This document shows positions 41,101-56,100 of a DNA stretch of 64,000 bases, one piece after another. Position 1 is the first letter of the stretch. The number at the start of each line of letters is the position of its first letter. This DNA comes from Mesostigma viride (Eukaryota; Streptophyta; Mesostigmatophyceae; Mesostigmatales; Mesostigmataceae), in contig RPFO01002073.1 of NCBI GenBank assembly GCA_009746045.1, positions 1 through 64,000 of the forward strand, given 5' to 3'. The notes beneath the pieces were generated by a model. It was not told where the DNA came from and did not search any database. It saw only the letters and a program-made list of their open reading frames with translations. A program made the translations under genes and the position numbers.

Positions 41101-44100
41101 TGCCCGCCTTTGGGTTTGTGGTGAACGCTATCCCCTTGTTCTGCCGCACGTGGCGCTGGCTGAGCAGAAGCTGCCCCTCAAACGCCATGCGCAGAACGCC
41201 GCCGCCGTCCGTGGGCAGGTCGGCCCGCGGCTGCTTGCAGTCAGGGCCAGTGTAGCTGCCAGCACACGTGGGGCATGGGGCAACAAGCGGGGCAGGTGTC
41301 AGTTGCGGGAAACAGGACTGGATGAGAGAAGGATTGGGAGAGAAGGATGAGAGAAGGGCTCGGGACGCCATCCAGGGCTCCGCATGTCGCCTGCCTGCCC
41401 GTGGTGGCGAGGCCGACGGAAAAGTATGCTGGCGGTGGCCACGAGGGGTGGAACTAGATATACAGTCATCACTGCGTCAAGTTGCGTTCTTAAAGGTTGC
41501 GCTATCGCGTTAAGTTGCGATGCCAAAGTTTGGGCAGCGACCGCAACTTAAGAATTGGTGCCATCGCAACTTAACGCGGTAATGACTCAATTTGTAGGTG
41601 TCAGGCTATTTTTGGCCCACAGGAGGCCACTTTTTGCCAAGTCCAGACCTGCAATGTGGCTTTAGGCAGCAAAATACGCAAGGTCCACTGGCGCGCAGAC
41701 TTCCCCGCCTCCTGGCAATTCAGTTAGTGACAAGCGCGAATGCAACCTTACAATTCCAATTAATTTGCAGCCTGCGGACTGCGGTACATACGAATCCAAG
41801 AGCTTGCGGCAGGCCACCCGTACTTGAGACAACTTGCCGGAAATTACCACCATCATGCCCAAAGCACACATGACGGCTCATTCATATGTGGTATAAAACG
41901 CAGGCACTGACGCACTGTGTGGCTGGCTGGCTGCGCCCGGCGGGCGGCGTGTATTGCAGCCCACCTTTCCCACAAAATACCTGGTCTGGAAAATGGACTT
42001 TGGGCGGCTTTGATGCTGCAGCTGGATCGGGCATGACAAGAGCTGTCGAATGCCGTATAGAAGTCTGTCAGAGGAGGGAGTGGGATGCTAGCCTCATTCT
42101 ACCGTTGAGTTGCATAGCCGCGTTAAGTTGCGTAACCGCGTTAAGTTGCGATGCCGAATTTTTCAGGCGTCGATCTCAACTCAACGCGGTAATGACTGTA
42201 GGTTTACCGTAGAACACCCTGGGTGTACCCCAGGGTGTGTGCGAACCCCACAAGCCCCGTTGCAGGTACAGCCCCGGCCAGCCACCAAACCTCTTTCGCC
42301 CCTCGTGCCACTCAAAAGGACTTGCATGCTAAATCCATTTGTTGACATGAAAGCACAGCCCGGTTCCAACAGCTTTTCCTGTTGAACAACAACAACACCG
42401 ACTTTCCATGTAAGTGCCAGTTGCTGCAGGCTGACCAAACCATGGGCAACCACCCTTCCTTCTGCCCCTTCCTTCTGCCCCTTCCTTCTGCCCCTTCCTT
42501 CTGCCCCTTCCAGCTCCCCAGGCATCACCCCCTTAACCCCTCCCAACCGAGCAACACCCTGTCCTTCCCCCCACCTCCCCCAACTTACGCCAGCACACAG
42601 ACGCATCGGCCCCCCCGGCCGCAGTACCCGTGCGGCCCGCACTGCAGCACGCGCACGCTCCTGCTGCCGTCCACCGTCACCTCCTGAAAGCACACAGGCT
42701 CCGACTTGGCGACACGGCCCACACGGCCACCCTCCAGGAGCTCTTCCAACGGCAGCACGCTGGGGCCCCCGCTGGACCCCCACCCTGTGCCCGCTGGGCC
42801 AGCCCCAACACCTGGCCCCCCTACCCTAGCGAGTTGACTGCTGACCAAGCTCTGCACTGCACCACTACTGCTGGTCAGTGCACCCCCACCGGCAGCCACC
42901 CCGACATCGCCCCCCCCCGCCCCCCCCATGCTGGCTTGCTGCCCCACGCCCGTGATTGCGTTGACGAATGCCATAGCGTCGGTGCCCGCGCCCCCCTCGG
43001 TGCCCGCCACCCCTTGCGCGAGCAGGAAATCCACCAAGTCCAGCCCCTGCGCTGCCATGATCTGTTCCATGCTCGCGTTCTTGGGCAGCGGCGTGTGCAC
43101 GTAGCCTGGGCGCGCCCACGCGGGCAAACCTTCTTCGCTGAGGAACATGGGGGGGATGTCGGCCAGCGTTGCGCACGCAAGGCCGAGCGCGTGGGGGTTG
43201 AAGCTCTTCGGGCAGCGGCTAGCAAAAGGGCCGCCCACGCACAGCACGCCGCGCGGGCAGCGGAAGAAGCAGGTGTAGTTGTGGCGCGCGTGGCAGAAGC
43301 CCGGCAGCGCCATGGGCGTGGGCAAATTGTCGCCGCACGCGCACATGCTGCCCGCGGCGCAGTTATGGCAGCGGACGCCGCTCTCGGCCTCGCAGCCGGG
43401 CACGCATGGGTGCACAAGTGTGACGAGGCCTTCCAACGCCAGCGCCTGGGGGCAGGGGAGCGGGAATGATCCATGCGTGCAGAAGGTGGGGGATGATTCA
43501 TGCGTGCAGAAGGTGGGGGATGATCAATGCGTGCAGAAGGTGGGGGATGATTCATGCGTGCAGAAGGTGGGGGATGATTCATGCGTGCAGAAGGTGGGGA
43601 ATGATCCATGCGTGCAGAAGGTGGGGGATGATCCATGCGTGCAGAAGGTGGGGGATGATCCATGCGTGCAGAAGGTGGGGGATGATTCATGCGTGCAGAA
43701 GGTGGGGGATGATTCATGCGTGCAGAAGGTGGGGGATGATCCATGCGTGCAGAAGGTGGGGGATGATTCATGCGTGCAGAAGGTGGGGGATGATCCATGC
43801 GTGCAGAAGGTGGGGGATGATTCATGCGTGCAGAAGGTGGGGGATGATCCATGCGTGCAGAAGGTGGGGGATGATTCGTGCGTGCAGAAGGTGGGGAATG
43901 ATCCATGCGTGCAGAAGGTGGGGGATGATTCATGCGTGCAGAAGGTGGGGGATGATCCATGCGTGCAGAAGGTGGGGGATGATTCGTGCGTGCAGAAGGT
44001 GGGGGATGATTCATGCGTGCAGAAGGTGGGGGATGATCCATGCGTGCAGAAGGTGGGGGATGATCCATGCGTGCAGAAGGTGGGGGATGATCCATGCGTG

Positions 44101-47100
44101 CAGAAGGTGGGGGATGATTCATGCGTGCAGAAGGTGGGGGATGATTCATGCGTGCAGAAGGTGGGGGATGATCCATGCGTGCAGAAGGTGGGGGATGATT
44201 CATGCGTGCAGAAGGTGGGGGATGATCCATGCGTGCAGAAGGTGGGGGATGATTCATGCGTGCAGAAGGTGGGGGATGATCCATGCGTGCAGAAGGTGGG
44301 GGATGATTCATGCGTGCAGAAGGTGGGGGATGATTCGTGCGTGCAGAAGGTGGGGGATGATTCATGCGTGCAGAAGGTGGGGGATGATCCATGCGTGCAG
44401 AAGGTGGGGGATGATTCATGCGTGCAGAAGGTGGGGGATGATTCATGCGTGCAGAAGGTGGGGGATGATCCATGCGTGCAGAAGGTGGGGGATGATTCGT
44501 GCGTGCAGAAGGTGGGGGATGATTCATGCGTGCAGAAGGTGGGGGATGATTCATGCGTGCAGAAGGTGGGGGATGATCCATGCGTGCAGAAGGTGGGGAT
44601 GATTCATGCGTGCAGAAGGTGGGGGATGATTCATGCGTGCAGAAGGTGGGGGATGATCCATGCGTGCAGAAGGTGGGGGATGATTCATGCGTGCAGAAGG
44701 TGGGGGATGATTCGTGCGTGCAGAAGGTGGGGGATGATTCGTGCGTGCAGAAGGTGGGGGATGATCCATGCGTGCAGAAGGTGGGGGATGATCCATGCGT
44801 GCAGAAGGTGGGGGATGATTCGTGCGTGCAGAAGGTGGGGGATGATTCATGCGTGCAGAAGGTGGGGGATGATTCATGCGTGCAGAAGGTGGGGGATGAT
44901 TCATGCGTGCAGAAGGTGGGGGATGATTCGTGCGTGCAGAAGGTGGGGGATGATCCATGCGTGCAGAAGGTGGGGGATGATCCATGCGTGCAGAAGGTGG
45001 GGGATGATTCGTGCGTGCAGAAGGTGGGGGATGATTCATGCGTGCAGAAGGTGGGGGATGATTCATGCGTGCAGAAGGTGGGGGATGATTCATGCGTGCA
45101 GAAGGTGGGGGATGATTCGTGCGTGCAGAAGGTGGGGGATGATTCGTGCGTGCAGAAGGTGGGGGATGATTCATGCGTGCAGAAGGTGGGGGATGATTCA
45201 TGCGTGCAGAAGGTGGGGGATGAGAAGGTGGGGGATGATCCATGCGTGCAGAAGGTGGGGGATGATTCATGCGTGCAGAAGGTGGGGGATGATTCGTGCG
45301 TGCAGAAGGTGGGGGATGATTCATGCGTGCAGAAGGTGGGGGATGATTCATGCGTGCAGAAGGTGGGGGATGATTCGTGCGTGCAGAAGGTGGGGGATGA
45401 TTCGTGCGTGCAGAAGGTGGGGGATGATCCATGCGTGCAGAAGGTGGGGGATGATTCGTGCGTGCAGAAGGTGGGGGATGATCCATGCGTGCAGAAGGTG
45501 GGGGATGATTCATGCGTGCAGAAGGTGGGGGATGATTCATGCGTGCAGAAGGTGGGGGATGATTCGTGCGTGCAGAAGGTGGGGGATGATCCATGCGTGC
45601 AGAAGGTGGGGGATGATTCGTGCGTGCAGAAGGTGGGGGATGATTCATGCGTGCAGAAGGTGGGGGATGATTCATGCGTGCAGAAGGTGGGGGATGAGAA
45701 GGTGGGGGATGATTCATGCGTGCAGAAGGTGGGGGATGATTCGTGCGTGCAGAAGGTGGGGGATGATTCATGCGTGCAGAAGGTGGGGGATGATTCATGC
45801 GTGCAGAAGGTGGGGGATGATTCATGCGTGCAGAAGGTGGGGGATGATCCATGCGTGCAGAAGGTGGGGGATGATCCATGCGTGCAGAAGGTGGGGGATG
45901 ATCCATGCGTGCAGAAGGTGGGGGATGATTCATGCGTGCAGAAGGTGGGGGATGATCCATGCGTGCAGAAGGTGGGGGATGATTCATGCGTGCAGAAGGT
46001 GGGGGATGATTCATGCGTGCAGAAGGTGGGGGATGATTCATGCGTGCAGAAGGTGGGGGATGATCCATGCGTGCAGAAGGTGGGGGATGATTCATGCGTG
46101 CAGAAGGTGGGGGATGATTCATGCGTGCAGAAGGTGGGGGATGATTCATGCGTGCAGAAGGTGGGGGATGATCCATGCGTGCAGAAGGTGGGGGATGATC
46201 CATGCGTGCAGAAGGTGGGGGATGATCCATGCGTGCAGAAGGTGGGGGATGATTCATGCGTGCAGAAGGTGGGGGATGATCCATGCGTGCAGAAGGTGGG
46301 GGATGATCATGCGTGCAGAAGGTGGGGGATGATTCATGCGTGCAGAAGGTGGGGGATGATTCATGCGTGCAGAAGGTGGGGGATGATTCATGCGTGCAGA
46401 AGGTGGGGGATGATTCATGCGTGCAGAAGGTGGGGGATGATTCATGCGTGCAGAAGGTGGGGGATGATTCATGCGTGCAGAAGGTGGGGGATGATTCATG
46501 CGTGCAGAAGGTGGGGGATGATCCATGCGTGCAGAAGGTGGGGGATGATTCATGCGTGCAGAAGGTGGGGGATGATTCATGCGTGCAGAAGGTGGGGGAT
46601 GATTCATGCGTGCAGAAGGTGGGGGATGATTCATGCGTGCAGAAGGTGGGGGATGATTCATGCGTGCAGAAGGTGGGGGATGATTCATGCGTGCAGAAGG
46701 TGGGGGATGATTCATGCGTGCAGAAGGTGGGGGATGATTCATGCGTGCAGAAGGTGGGGGATGATGATTCATGCGTGCAGAAGGTGGGGGATGATTCATG
46801 CGTGCAGAAGGTGGGGGATGATTCATGCGTGCAGAAGGTGGGGGATGATTCATGCGTGCAGAAGGTGGGGGATGATCCATGCGTGCAGAAGGTGGGGGAT
46901 GATTCATGCGTGCAGAAGGTGGGGGATGATTCATGCGTGCAGAAGGTGGGGGATGATCCATGCGTGCAGAAGGTGGGGGATGATCCATGCGTGCAGAAGG
47001 TGGGGGATGATTCATGCGTGCAGAAGGTGGGGGATGATTCATGCGTGCAGAAGGTGGGGGATGATTCATGCGTGCAGAAGGTGGGGGATGATTCATGCGT

Positions 47101-50100
47101 GCAGAAGGTGGGGGATGATTCATGCGTGCAGAAGGTGGGGGATGATCCATGCGTGCAGAAGGTGGGGGATGATCCATGCGTGCAGAAGGTGGGGGATGAT
47201 CCATGCGTGCAGAAGGTGGGGGATGATTCATGCGTGCAGAAGGTGGGGGATGATTCATGCGTGCAGAAGGTGGGGGATGATCCATGCGTGCAGAAGGTGG
47301 GGGATGATTCATGCGTGCAGAAGGTGGGGGATGATTCATGCGTGCAGAAGGTGGGGGATGATTCATGCGTGCAGAAGGTGGGGGATGATTCATGCGTGCA
47401 GAAGGTGGGGGATGATTCATGCGTGCAGAAGGTGGGGGATGATCCATGCGTGCAGAAGGTGGGGGATGATTCATGCGTGCAGAAGGTGGGGGATGATTCA
47501 TGCGTGCAGAAGGTGGGGGATGATTCATGCGTGCAGAAGGTGGGGGATGATTCATGCGTGCAGAAGGTGGGGGATGAGAAGGTGGGGGATGATTCATGCG
47601 TGCAGAAGGTGGGGGATGATTCATGCGTGCAGAAGGTGGGGGATGATTCATGCGTGCAGAAGGTGGGGGATGATTCATGCGTGCAGAAGGTGGGGGATGA
47701 TTCATGCGTGCAGAAGGTGGGGGATGATTCATGCGTGCAGAAGGTGGGGGATGATCCATGCGTGCAGAAGGTGGGGGATGATCCATGCGTGCAGAAGGTG
47801 GGGGATGATTCATGCGTGCAGAAGGTGGGGGATGATCCATGCGTGCAGAAGGTGGGGGATGATCATGCGTGCAGAAGGTGGGGGATGATTCATGCGTGCA
47901 GAAGGTGGGGGATGATCCATGCGTGCAGAAGGTGGGGGATGATTCATGCGTGCAGAAGGTGGGGGATGATTCATGCGTGCAGAAGGTGGGGGATGATTCA
48001 TGCGTGCAGAAGGTGGGGGATGATTCATGCGTGCAGAAGGTGGGGGATGATTCATGCGTGCAGAAGGTGGGGGATGATTCATGCGTGCAGAAGGTGGGGG
48101 ATGATTCATGCGTGCAGAAGGTGGGGGATGATTCATGCGTGCAGAAGGTGGGGGATGATTCATGCGTGCAGAAGGTGGGGGATGATTCATGCGTGCAGAA
48201 GGTGGGGGATGATCCATGCGTGCAGAAGGTGGGGGATGATTCATGCGTGCAGAAGGTGGGGGATGATTCATGCGTGCAGAAGGTGGGGGATGATCCATGC
48301 GTGCAGAAGGTGGGGGATGATTCATGCGTGCAGAAGGTGGGGGATGATTCATGCGTGCAGAAGGTGGGGGATGATTCATGCGTGCAGAAGGTGGGGGATG
48401 ATTCATGCGTGCAGAAGGTGGGGGATGATCCATGCGTGCAGAAGGTGGGGGATGATTCATGCGTGCAGAAGGTGGGGGATGATCCATGCGTGCAGAAGGT
48501 GGGGGATGATTCATGCGTGCAGAAGGTGGGGGATGATTCATGCGTGCAGAAGGTGGGGGATGATCCATGCGTGCAGAAGGTGGGGGATGATTCATGCGTG
48601 CAGAAGGTGGGGGATGATTCATGCGTGCAGAAGGTGGGGGATGATTCATGCGTGCAGAAGGTGGGGGATGATTCATGCGTGCAGAAGGTGGGGGATGATT
48701 CATGCGTGCAGAAGGTGGGGGATGATTCATGCGTGCAGAAGGTGGGGGATGATTCATGCGTGCAGAAGGTGGGGGATGATTCATGCGTGCAGAAGGTGGG
48801 GGATGATTCATGCGTGCAGAAGGTGGGGGATGATTCATGCGTGCAGAAGGTGGGGGATGATTCATGCGTGCAGAAGGTGGGGGATGATTCATGCGTGCAG
48901 AAGGTGGGGGATGATCCATGCGTGCAGAAGGTGGGGGATGATTCATGCGTGCAGAAGGTGGGGGATGATTCATGCGTGCAGAAGGTGGGGGATGATTCAT
49001 GCGTGCAGAAGGTGGGGGATGATTCATGCGTGCAGAAGGTGGGGGATGATTCATGCGTGCAGAAGGTGGGGGATGATTCATGCGTGCAGAAGGTGGGGGA
49101 TGAGAGAAGGTGGGGGATGATTCATGCGTGCAGAAGGTGGGGGATGATCCATGCGTGCAGAAGGTGGGGGATGATTCATGCGTGCAGAAGGTGGGGGATG
49201 ATCCATGCGTGCAGAAGGTGGGGGATGATCCATGCGTGCAGAAGGTGGGGGATGATTCATGCGTGCAGAAGGTGGGGGATGATTCATGCGTGCAGAAGGT
49301 GGGGGATGATTCATGCGTGCAGAAGGTGGGGGATGATTCATGCGTGCAGAAGGTGGGGGATGATTCATGCGTGCAGAAGGTGGGGGATGATTCATGCGTG
49401 CAGAAGGTGGGGGATGATTCATGCGTGCAGAAGGTGGGGGATGATTCATGCGTGCAGAAGGTGGGGGATGATTCATGCGTGCAGAAGGTGGGGGATGATT
49501 CATGCGTGCAGAAGGTGGGGGATGATTCATGCGTGCAGAAGGTGGGGGATGATCCATGCGTGCAGAAGGTGGGGGATGATTCATGCGTGCAGAAGGTGGG
49601 GGATGATTCATGCGTGCAGAAGGTGGGGGATGATTCATGCGTGCAGAAGGTGGGGGATGATTCATGCGTGCAGAAGGTGGGGGATGATCCATGCGTGCAG
49701 AAGGTGGGGGATGATTCATGCGTGCAGAAGGTGGGGGATGATTCATGCGTGCAGAAGGTGGGGGATGATTCATGCGTGCAGAAGGTGGGGGATGATTCAT
49801 GCGTGCAGAAGGTGGGGGATGATTCATGCGTGCAGAAGGTGGGGGATGAGAAGGTGGGGGATGATTCATGCGTGCAGAAGGTGGGGGATGATCCATGCGT
49901 GCAGAAGGTGGGGGATGATTCATGCGTGCAGAAGGTGGGGGATGATTCATGCGTGCAGAAGGTGGGGGATGATTCATGCGTGCAGAAGGTGGGGGATGAT
50001 CATGCGTGCAGAAGGTGGGGGATGATTCATGCGTGCAGAAGGTGGGGGATGATTCATGCGTGCAGAAGGTGGGGGATGATTCATGCGTGCAGAAGGTGGG

Positions 50101-53100
50101 GGATGATTCATGCGTGCAGAAGGTGGGGGATGATCATGCGTGCAGAAGGTGGGGGATGATTCATGCGTGCAGAAGGTGGGGGATGATTCATGCGTGCAGA
50201 AGGTGGGGGATGATTCATGCGTGCAGAAGGTGGGGGATGATTCATGCGTGCAGAAGGTGGGGGATGATCATGCGTGCAGAAGGTGGGGGATGATTCATGC
50301 GTGCAGAAGGTGGGGGATGATTCATGCGTGCAGAAGGTGGGGGATGATTCATGCGTGCAGAAGGTGGGGGATGATTCATGCGTGCAGAAGGTGGGGGATG
50401 ATTCATGCGTGCAGAAGGTGGGGGATGATTCATGCGTGCAGAAGGTGGGGGATGATTCATGCGTGCAGAAGGTGGGGGATGATTCATGCGTGCAGAAGGT
50501 GGGGGATGATTCATGCGTGCAGAAGGTGGGGGATGAGAAGGTGGGGGATGATTCATGCGTGCAGAAGGTGGGGGATGATTCATGCGTGCAGAAGGTGGGG
50601 GATGATTCATGCGTGCAGAAGGTGGGGGATGATTCATGCGTGCAGAAGGTGGGGGATGATTCATGCGTGCAGAAGGTGGGGGATGATCATGCGTGCAGAA
50701 GGTGGGGGATGATTCATGCGTGCAGAAGGTGGGGGATGATTCATGCGTGCAGAAGGTGGGGGATGATTCATGCGTGCAGAAGGTGGGGGATGATTCATGC
50801 GTGCAGAAGGTGGGGGATGATCATGCGTGCAGAAGGTGGGGGATGATTCATGCGTGCAGAAGGTGGGGGATGATTCATGCGTGCAGAAGGTGGGGGATGA
50901 TTCATGCGTGCAGAAGGTGGGGGATGATTCATGCGTGCAGAAGGTGGGGGATGATCCATGCGTGCAGAAGGTGGGGGATGATTCATGCGTGCAGAAGGTG
51001 GGGGATGATTCATGCGTGCAGAAGGTGGGGGATGATTCATGCGTGCAGAAGGTGGGGGATGATTCATGCGTGCAGAAGGTGGGGGATGATTCATGCGTGC
51101 AGAAGGTGGGGGATGATTCATGCGTGCAGAAGGTGGGGGATGATCCATGCGTGCAGAAGGTGGGGGATGATTCATGCGTGCAGAAGGTGGGGGATGATTC
51201 ATGCGTGCAGAAGGTGGGGGATGAGAAGGTGGGGGATGATTCATGCGTGCAGAAGGTGGGGGATGATTCATGCGTGCAGAAGGTGGGGGATGATTCATGC
51301 GTGCAGAAGGTGGGGGATGATTCATGCGTGCAGAAGGTGGGGGATGATTCATGCGTGCAGAAGGTGGGGGATGATCATGCGTGCAGAAGGTGGGGGATGA
51401 TTCATGCGTGCAGAAGGTGGGGGATGATTCATGCGTGCAGAAGGTGGGGGATGATTCATGCGTGCAGAAGGTGGGGGATGATCATGCGTGCAGAAGGTGG
51501 GGGATGATTCATGCGTGCAGAAGGTGGGGGATGATTCATGCGTGCAGAAGGTGGGGGATGATTCATGCGTGCAGAAGGTGGGGGATGATTCATGCGTGCA
51601 GAAGGTGGGGGATGATTCATGCGTGCAGAAGGTGGGGGATGATTCATGCGTGCAGAAGGTGGGGGATGATTCATGCGTGCAGAAGGTGGGGGATGATTCA
51701 TGCGTGCAGAAGGTGGGGGATGATTCATGCGTGCAGAAGGTGGGGGATGATTCATGCGTGCAGAAGGTGGGGGATGATTCATGCGTGCAGAAGGTGGGGG
51801 ATGATTCATGCGTGCAGAAGGTGGGGGATGATTCATGCGTGCAGAAGGTGGGGGATGATTCATGCGTGCAGAAGGTGGGGGATGATTCATGCGTGCAGAA
51901 GGTGGGGGATGATTCATGCGTGCAGAAGGTGGGGGATGATTCATGCGTGCAGAAGGTGGGGGATGATTCATGCGTGCAGAAGGTGGGGGATGATTCATGC
52001 GTGCAGAAGGTGGGGGATGATTCATGCGTGCAGAAGGTGGGGGATGATTCATGCGTGCAGAAGGTGGGGGATGATTCATGCGTGCAGAAGGTGGGGGATG
52101 ATTCATGCGTGCAGAAGGTGGGGGATGATTCATGCGTGCAGAAGGTGGGGGATGATTCATGCGTGCAGAAGGTGGGGGATGATTCATGCGTGCAGAAGGT
52201 GGGGGATGATTCATGCGTGCAGAAGGTGGGGGATGATTCATGCGTGCAGAAGGTGGGGGATGATTCATGCGTGCAGAAGGTGGGGGATGATTCATGCGTG
52301 CAGAAGGTGGGGGATGATTCATGCGTGCAGAAGGTGGGGGATGATTCATGCGTGCAGAAGGTGGGGGATGATTCATGCGTGCAGAAGGTGGGGGATGATT
52401 CATGCGTGCAGAAGGTGGGGGATGATTCATGCGTGCAGAAGGTGGGGGATGATCATGCGTGCAGAAGGTGGGGGATGATTCATGCGTGCAGAAGGTGGGG
52501 GATGATTCATGCGTGCAGAAGGTGGGGGATGATTCATGCGTGCAGAAGGTGGGGGATGATTCATGCGTGCAGAAGGTGGGGGATGATTCATGCGTGCAGA
52601 AGGTGGGGGATGATTCATGCGTGCAGAAGGTGGGGGATGATTCATGCGTGCAGAAGGTGGGGGATGATTCATGCGTGCAGAAGGTGGGGGATGATTCATG
52701 CGTGCAGAAGGTGGGGGATGATTCATGCGTGCAGAAGGTGGGGGATGATTCATGCGTGCAGAAGGTGGGGGATGATTCATGCGTGCAGAAGGTGGGGGAT
52801 GATTCATGCGTGCAGAAGGTGGGGGATGATTCATGCGTGCAGAAGGTGGGGGATGATTCATGCGTGCAGAAGGTGGGGGATGATTCATGCGTGCAGAAGG
52901 TGGGGGATGATTCATGCGTGCAGAAGGTGGGGGATGATTCATGCGTGCAGAAGGTGGGGGATGATCCATGCGTGCAGAAGGTGGGGGATGATTCATGCGT
53001 GCAGAAGGTGGGGGATGATTCATGCGTGCAGAAGGTGGGGGATGATTCATGCGTGCAGAAGGTGGGGGATGATTCATGCGTGCAGAAGGTGGGGGATGAT

Positions 53101-56100
53101 TCATGCGTGCAGAAGGTGGGGGATGATTCATGCGTGCAGAAGGTGGGGGATGATCATGCGTGCAGAAGGTGGGGGATGATTCATGCGTGCAGAAGGTGGG
53201 GGATGATTCATGCGTGCAGAAGGTGGGGGATGATTCATGCGTGCAGAAGGTGGGGGATGATTCATGCGTGCAGAAGGTGGGGGATGATTCATGCGTGCAG
53301 AAGGTGGGGGATGATTCATGCGTGCAGAAGGTGGGGGATGATTCATGCGTGCAGAAGGTGGGGGATGATTCATGCGTGCAGAAGGTGGGGGATGATTCAT
53401 GCGTGCAGAAGGTGGGGGATGATTCATGCGTGCAGAAGGTGGGGGATGATTCATGCGTGCAGAAGGTGGGGGATGATTCATGCGTGCAGAAGGTGGGGGA
53501 TGATTCATGCGTGCAGAAGGTGGGGGATGATTCATGCGTGCAGAAGGTGGGGGATGATTCATGCGTGCAGAAGGTGGGGGATGATTCATGCGTGCAGAAG
53601 GTGGGGGATGATTCATGCGTGCAGAAGGTGGGGGATGATTCATGCGTGCAGAAGGTGGGGGATGATTCATGCGTGCAGAAGGTGGGGGATGATTCATGCG
53701 TGCAGAAGGTGGGGGATGATTCATGCGTGCAGAAGGTGGGGGATGATTCATGCGTGCAGAAGGTGGGGGATGATTCATGCGTGCAGAAGGTGGGGGATGA
53801 TTCATGCGTGCAGAAGGTGGGGGATGATTCATGCGTGCAGAAGGTGGGGGATGATTCATGCGTGCAGAAGGTGGGGGATGATTCATGCGTGCAGAAGGTG
53901 GGGGATGATTCATGCGTGCAGAAGGTGGGGGATGATTCATGCGTGCAGAAGGTGGGGGATGATTCATGCGTGCAGAAGGTGGGGGATGATCATGCGTGCA
54001 GAAGGTGGGGGATGATTCATGCGTGCAGAAGGTGGGGGATGATTCATGCGTGCAGAAGGTGGGGGATGAGAAGGTGGGGGATGATTCATGCGTGCAGAAG
54101 GTGGGGGATGATTCATGCGTGCAGAAGGTGGGGGATGATTCATGCGTGCAGAAGGTGGGGGATGATTCATGCGTGCAGAAGGTGGGGGATGATTCATGCG
54201 TGCAGAAGGTGGGGGATGATTCATGCGTGCAGAAGGTGGGGGATGATCATGCGTGCAGAAGGTGGGGGATGATTCATGCGTGCAGAAGGTGGGGGATGAT
54301 TCATGCGTGCAGAAGGTGGGGGATGATTCATGCGTGCAGAAGGTGGGGGATGATTCATGCGTGCAGAAGGTGGGGGATGATTCATGCGTGCAGAAGGTGG
54401 GGGATGATTCATGCGTGCAGAAGGTGGGGGATGATTCATGCGTGCAGAAGGTGGGGGATGATTCATGCGTGCAGAAGGTGGGGGATGATTCATGCGTGCA
54501 GAAGGTGGGGGATGATTCATGCGTGCAGAAGGTGGGGGATGATTCATGCGTGCAGAAGGTGGGGGATGATCATGCGTGCAGAAGGTGGGGGATGATTCAT
54601 GCGTGCAGAAGGTGGGGGATGATTCATGCGTGCAGAAGGTGGGGGATGATTCATGCGTGCAGAAGGTGGGGGATGATTCATGCGTGCAGAAGGTGGGGGA
54701 TGATTCATGCGTGCAGAAGGTGGGGGATGATTCATGCGTGCAGAAGGTGGGGGATGATCATGCGTGCAGAAGGTGGGGGATGATTCATGCGTGCAGAAGG
54801 TGGGGGATGATTCATGCGTGCAGAAGGTGGGGGATGATTCATGCGTGCAGAAGGTGGGGGATGATTCATGCGTGCAGAAGGTGGGGGATGATTCATGCGT
54901 GCAGAAGGTGGGGGATGATTCATGCGTGCAGAAGGTGGGGGATGATTCATGCGTGCAGAAGGTGGGGGATGATTCATGCGTGCAGAAGGTGGGGGATGAT
55001 TCATGCGTGCAGAAGGTGGGGGATGATTCATGCGTGCAGAAGGTGGGGGATGATTCATGCGTGCAGAAGGTGGGGGATGATTCATGCGTGCAGAAGGTGG
55101 GGGATGATTCATGCGTGCAGAAGGTGGGGGATGATTCATGCGTGCAGAAGGTGGGGGATGATTCATGCGTGCAGAAGGTGGGGGATGATTCATGCGTGCA
55201 GAAGGTGGGGGATGATTCATGCGTGCAGAAGGTGGGGGATGATTCATGCGTGCAGAAGGTGGGGGATGATTCATGCGTGCAGAAGGTGGGGGATGATTCA
55301 TGCGTGCAGAAGGTGGGGGATGATTCATGCGTGCAGAAGGTGGGGGATGATTCATGCGTGCAGAAGGTGGGGGATGATTCATGCGTGCAGAAGGTGGGGG
55401 ATGATTCATGCGTGCAGAAGGTGGGGGATGATTCATGCGTGCAGAAGGTGGGGGATGATTCATGCGTGCAGAAGGTGGGGGATGATTCATGCGTGCAGAA
55501 GGTGGGGGATGATTCATGCGTGCAGAAGGTGGGGGATGATTCATGCGTGCAGAAGGTGGGGGATGATGATCATGCGTGCAGAAGGTGGGGGATGATTCAT
55601 GCGTGCAGAAGGTGGGGGATGATCATGCGTGCAGAAGGTGGGGGATGATTCATGCGTGCAGAAGGTGGGGGATGATTCATGCGTGCAGAAGGTGGGGGAT
55701 GATTCATGCGTGCAGAAGGTGGGGGATGATTCATGCGTGCAGAAGGTGGGGGATGATTCATGCGTGCAGAAGGTGGGGGATGATTCATGCGTGCAGAAGG
55801 TGGGGGATGATTCATGCGTGCAGAAGGTGGGGGATGATTCATGCGTGCAGAAGGTGGGGGATGATCCATGCGTGCAGAAGGTGGGGGATGATTCATGCGT
55901 GCAGAAGGTGGGGGATGATTCATGCGTGCAGAAGGTGGGGGATGATTCATGCGTGCAGAAGGTGGGGGATGATTCATGCGTGCAGAAGGTGGGGGATGAT
56001 TCATGCGTGCAGAAGGTGGGGGATGATTCATGCGTGCAGAAGGTGGGGGATGATTCATGCGTGCAGAAGGTGGGGGATGATTCATGCGTGCAGAAGGTGG

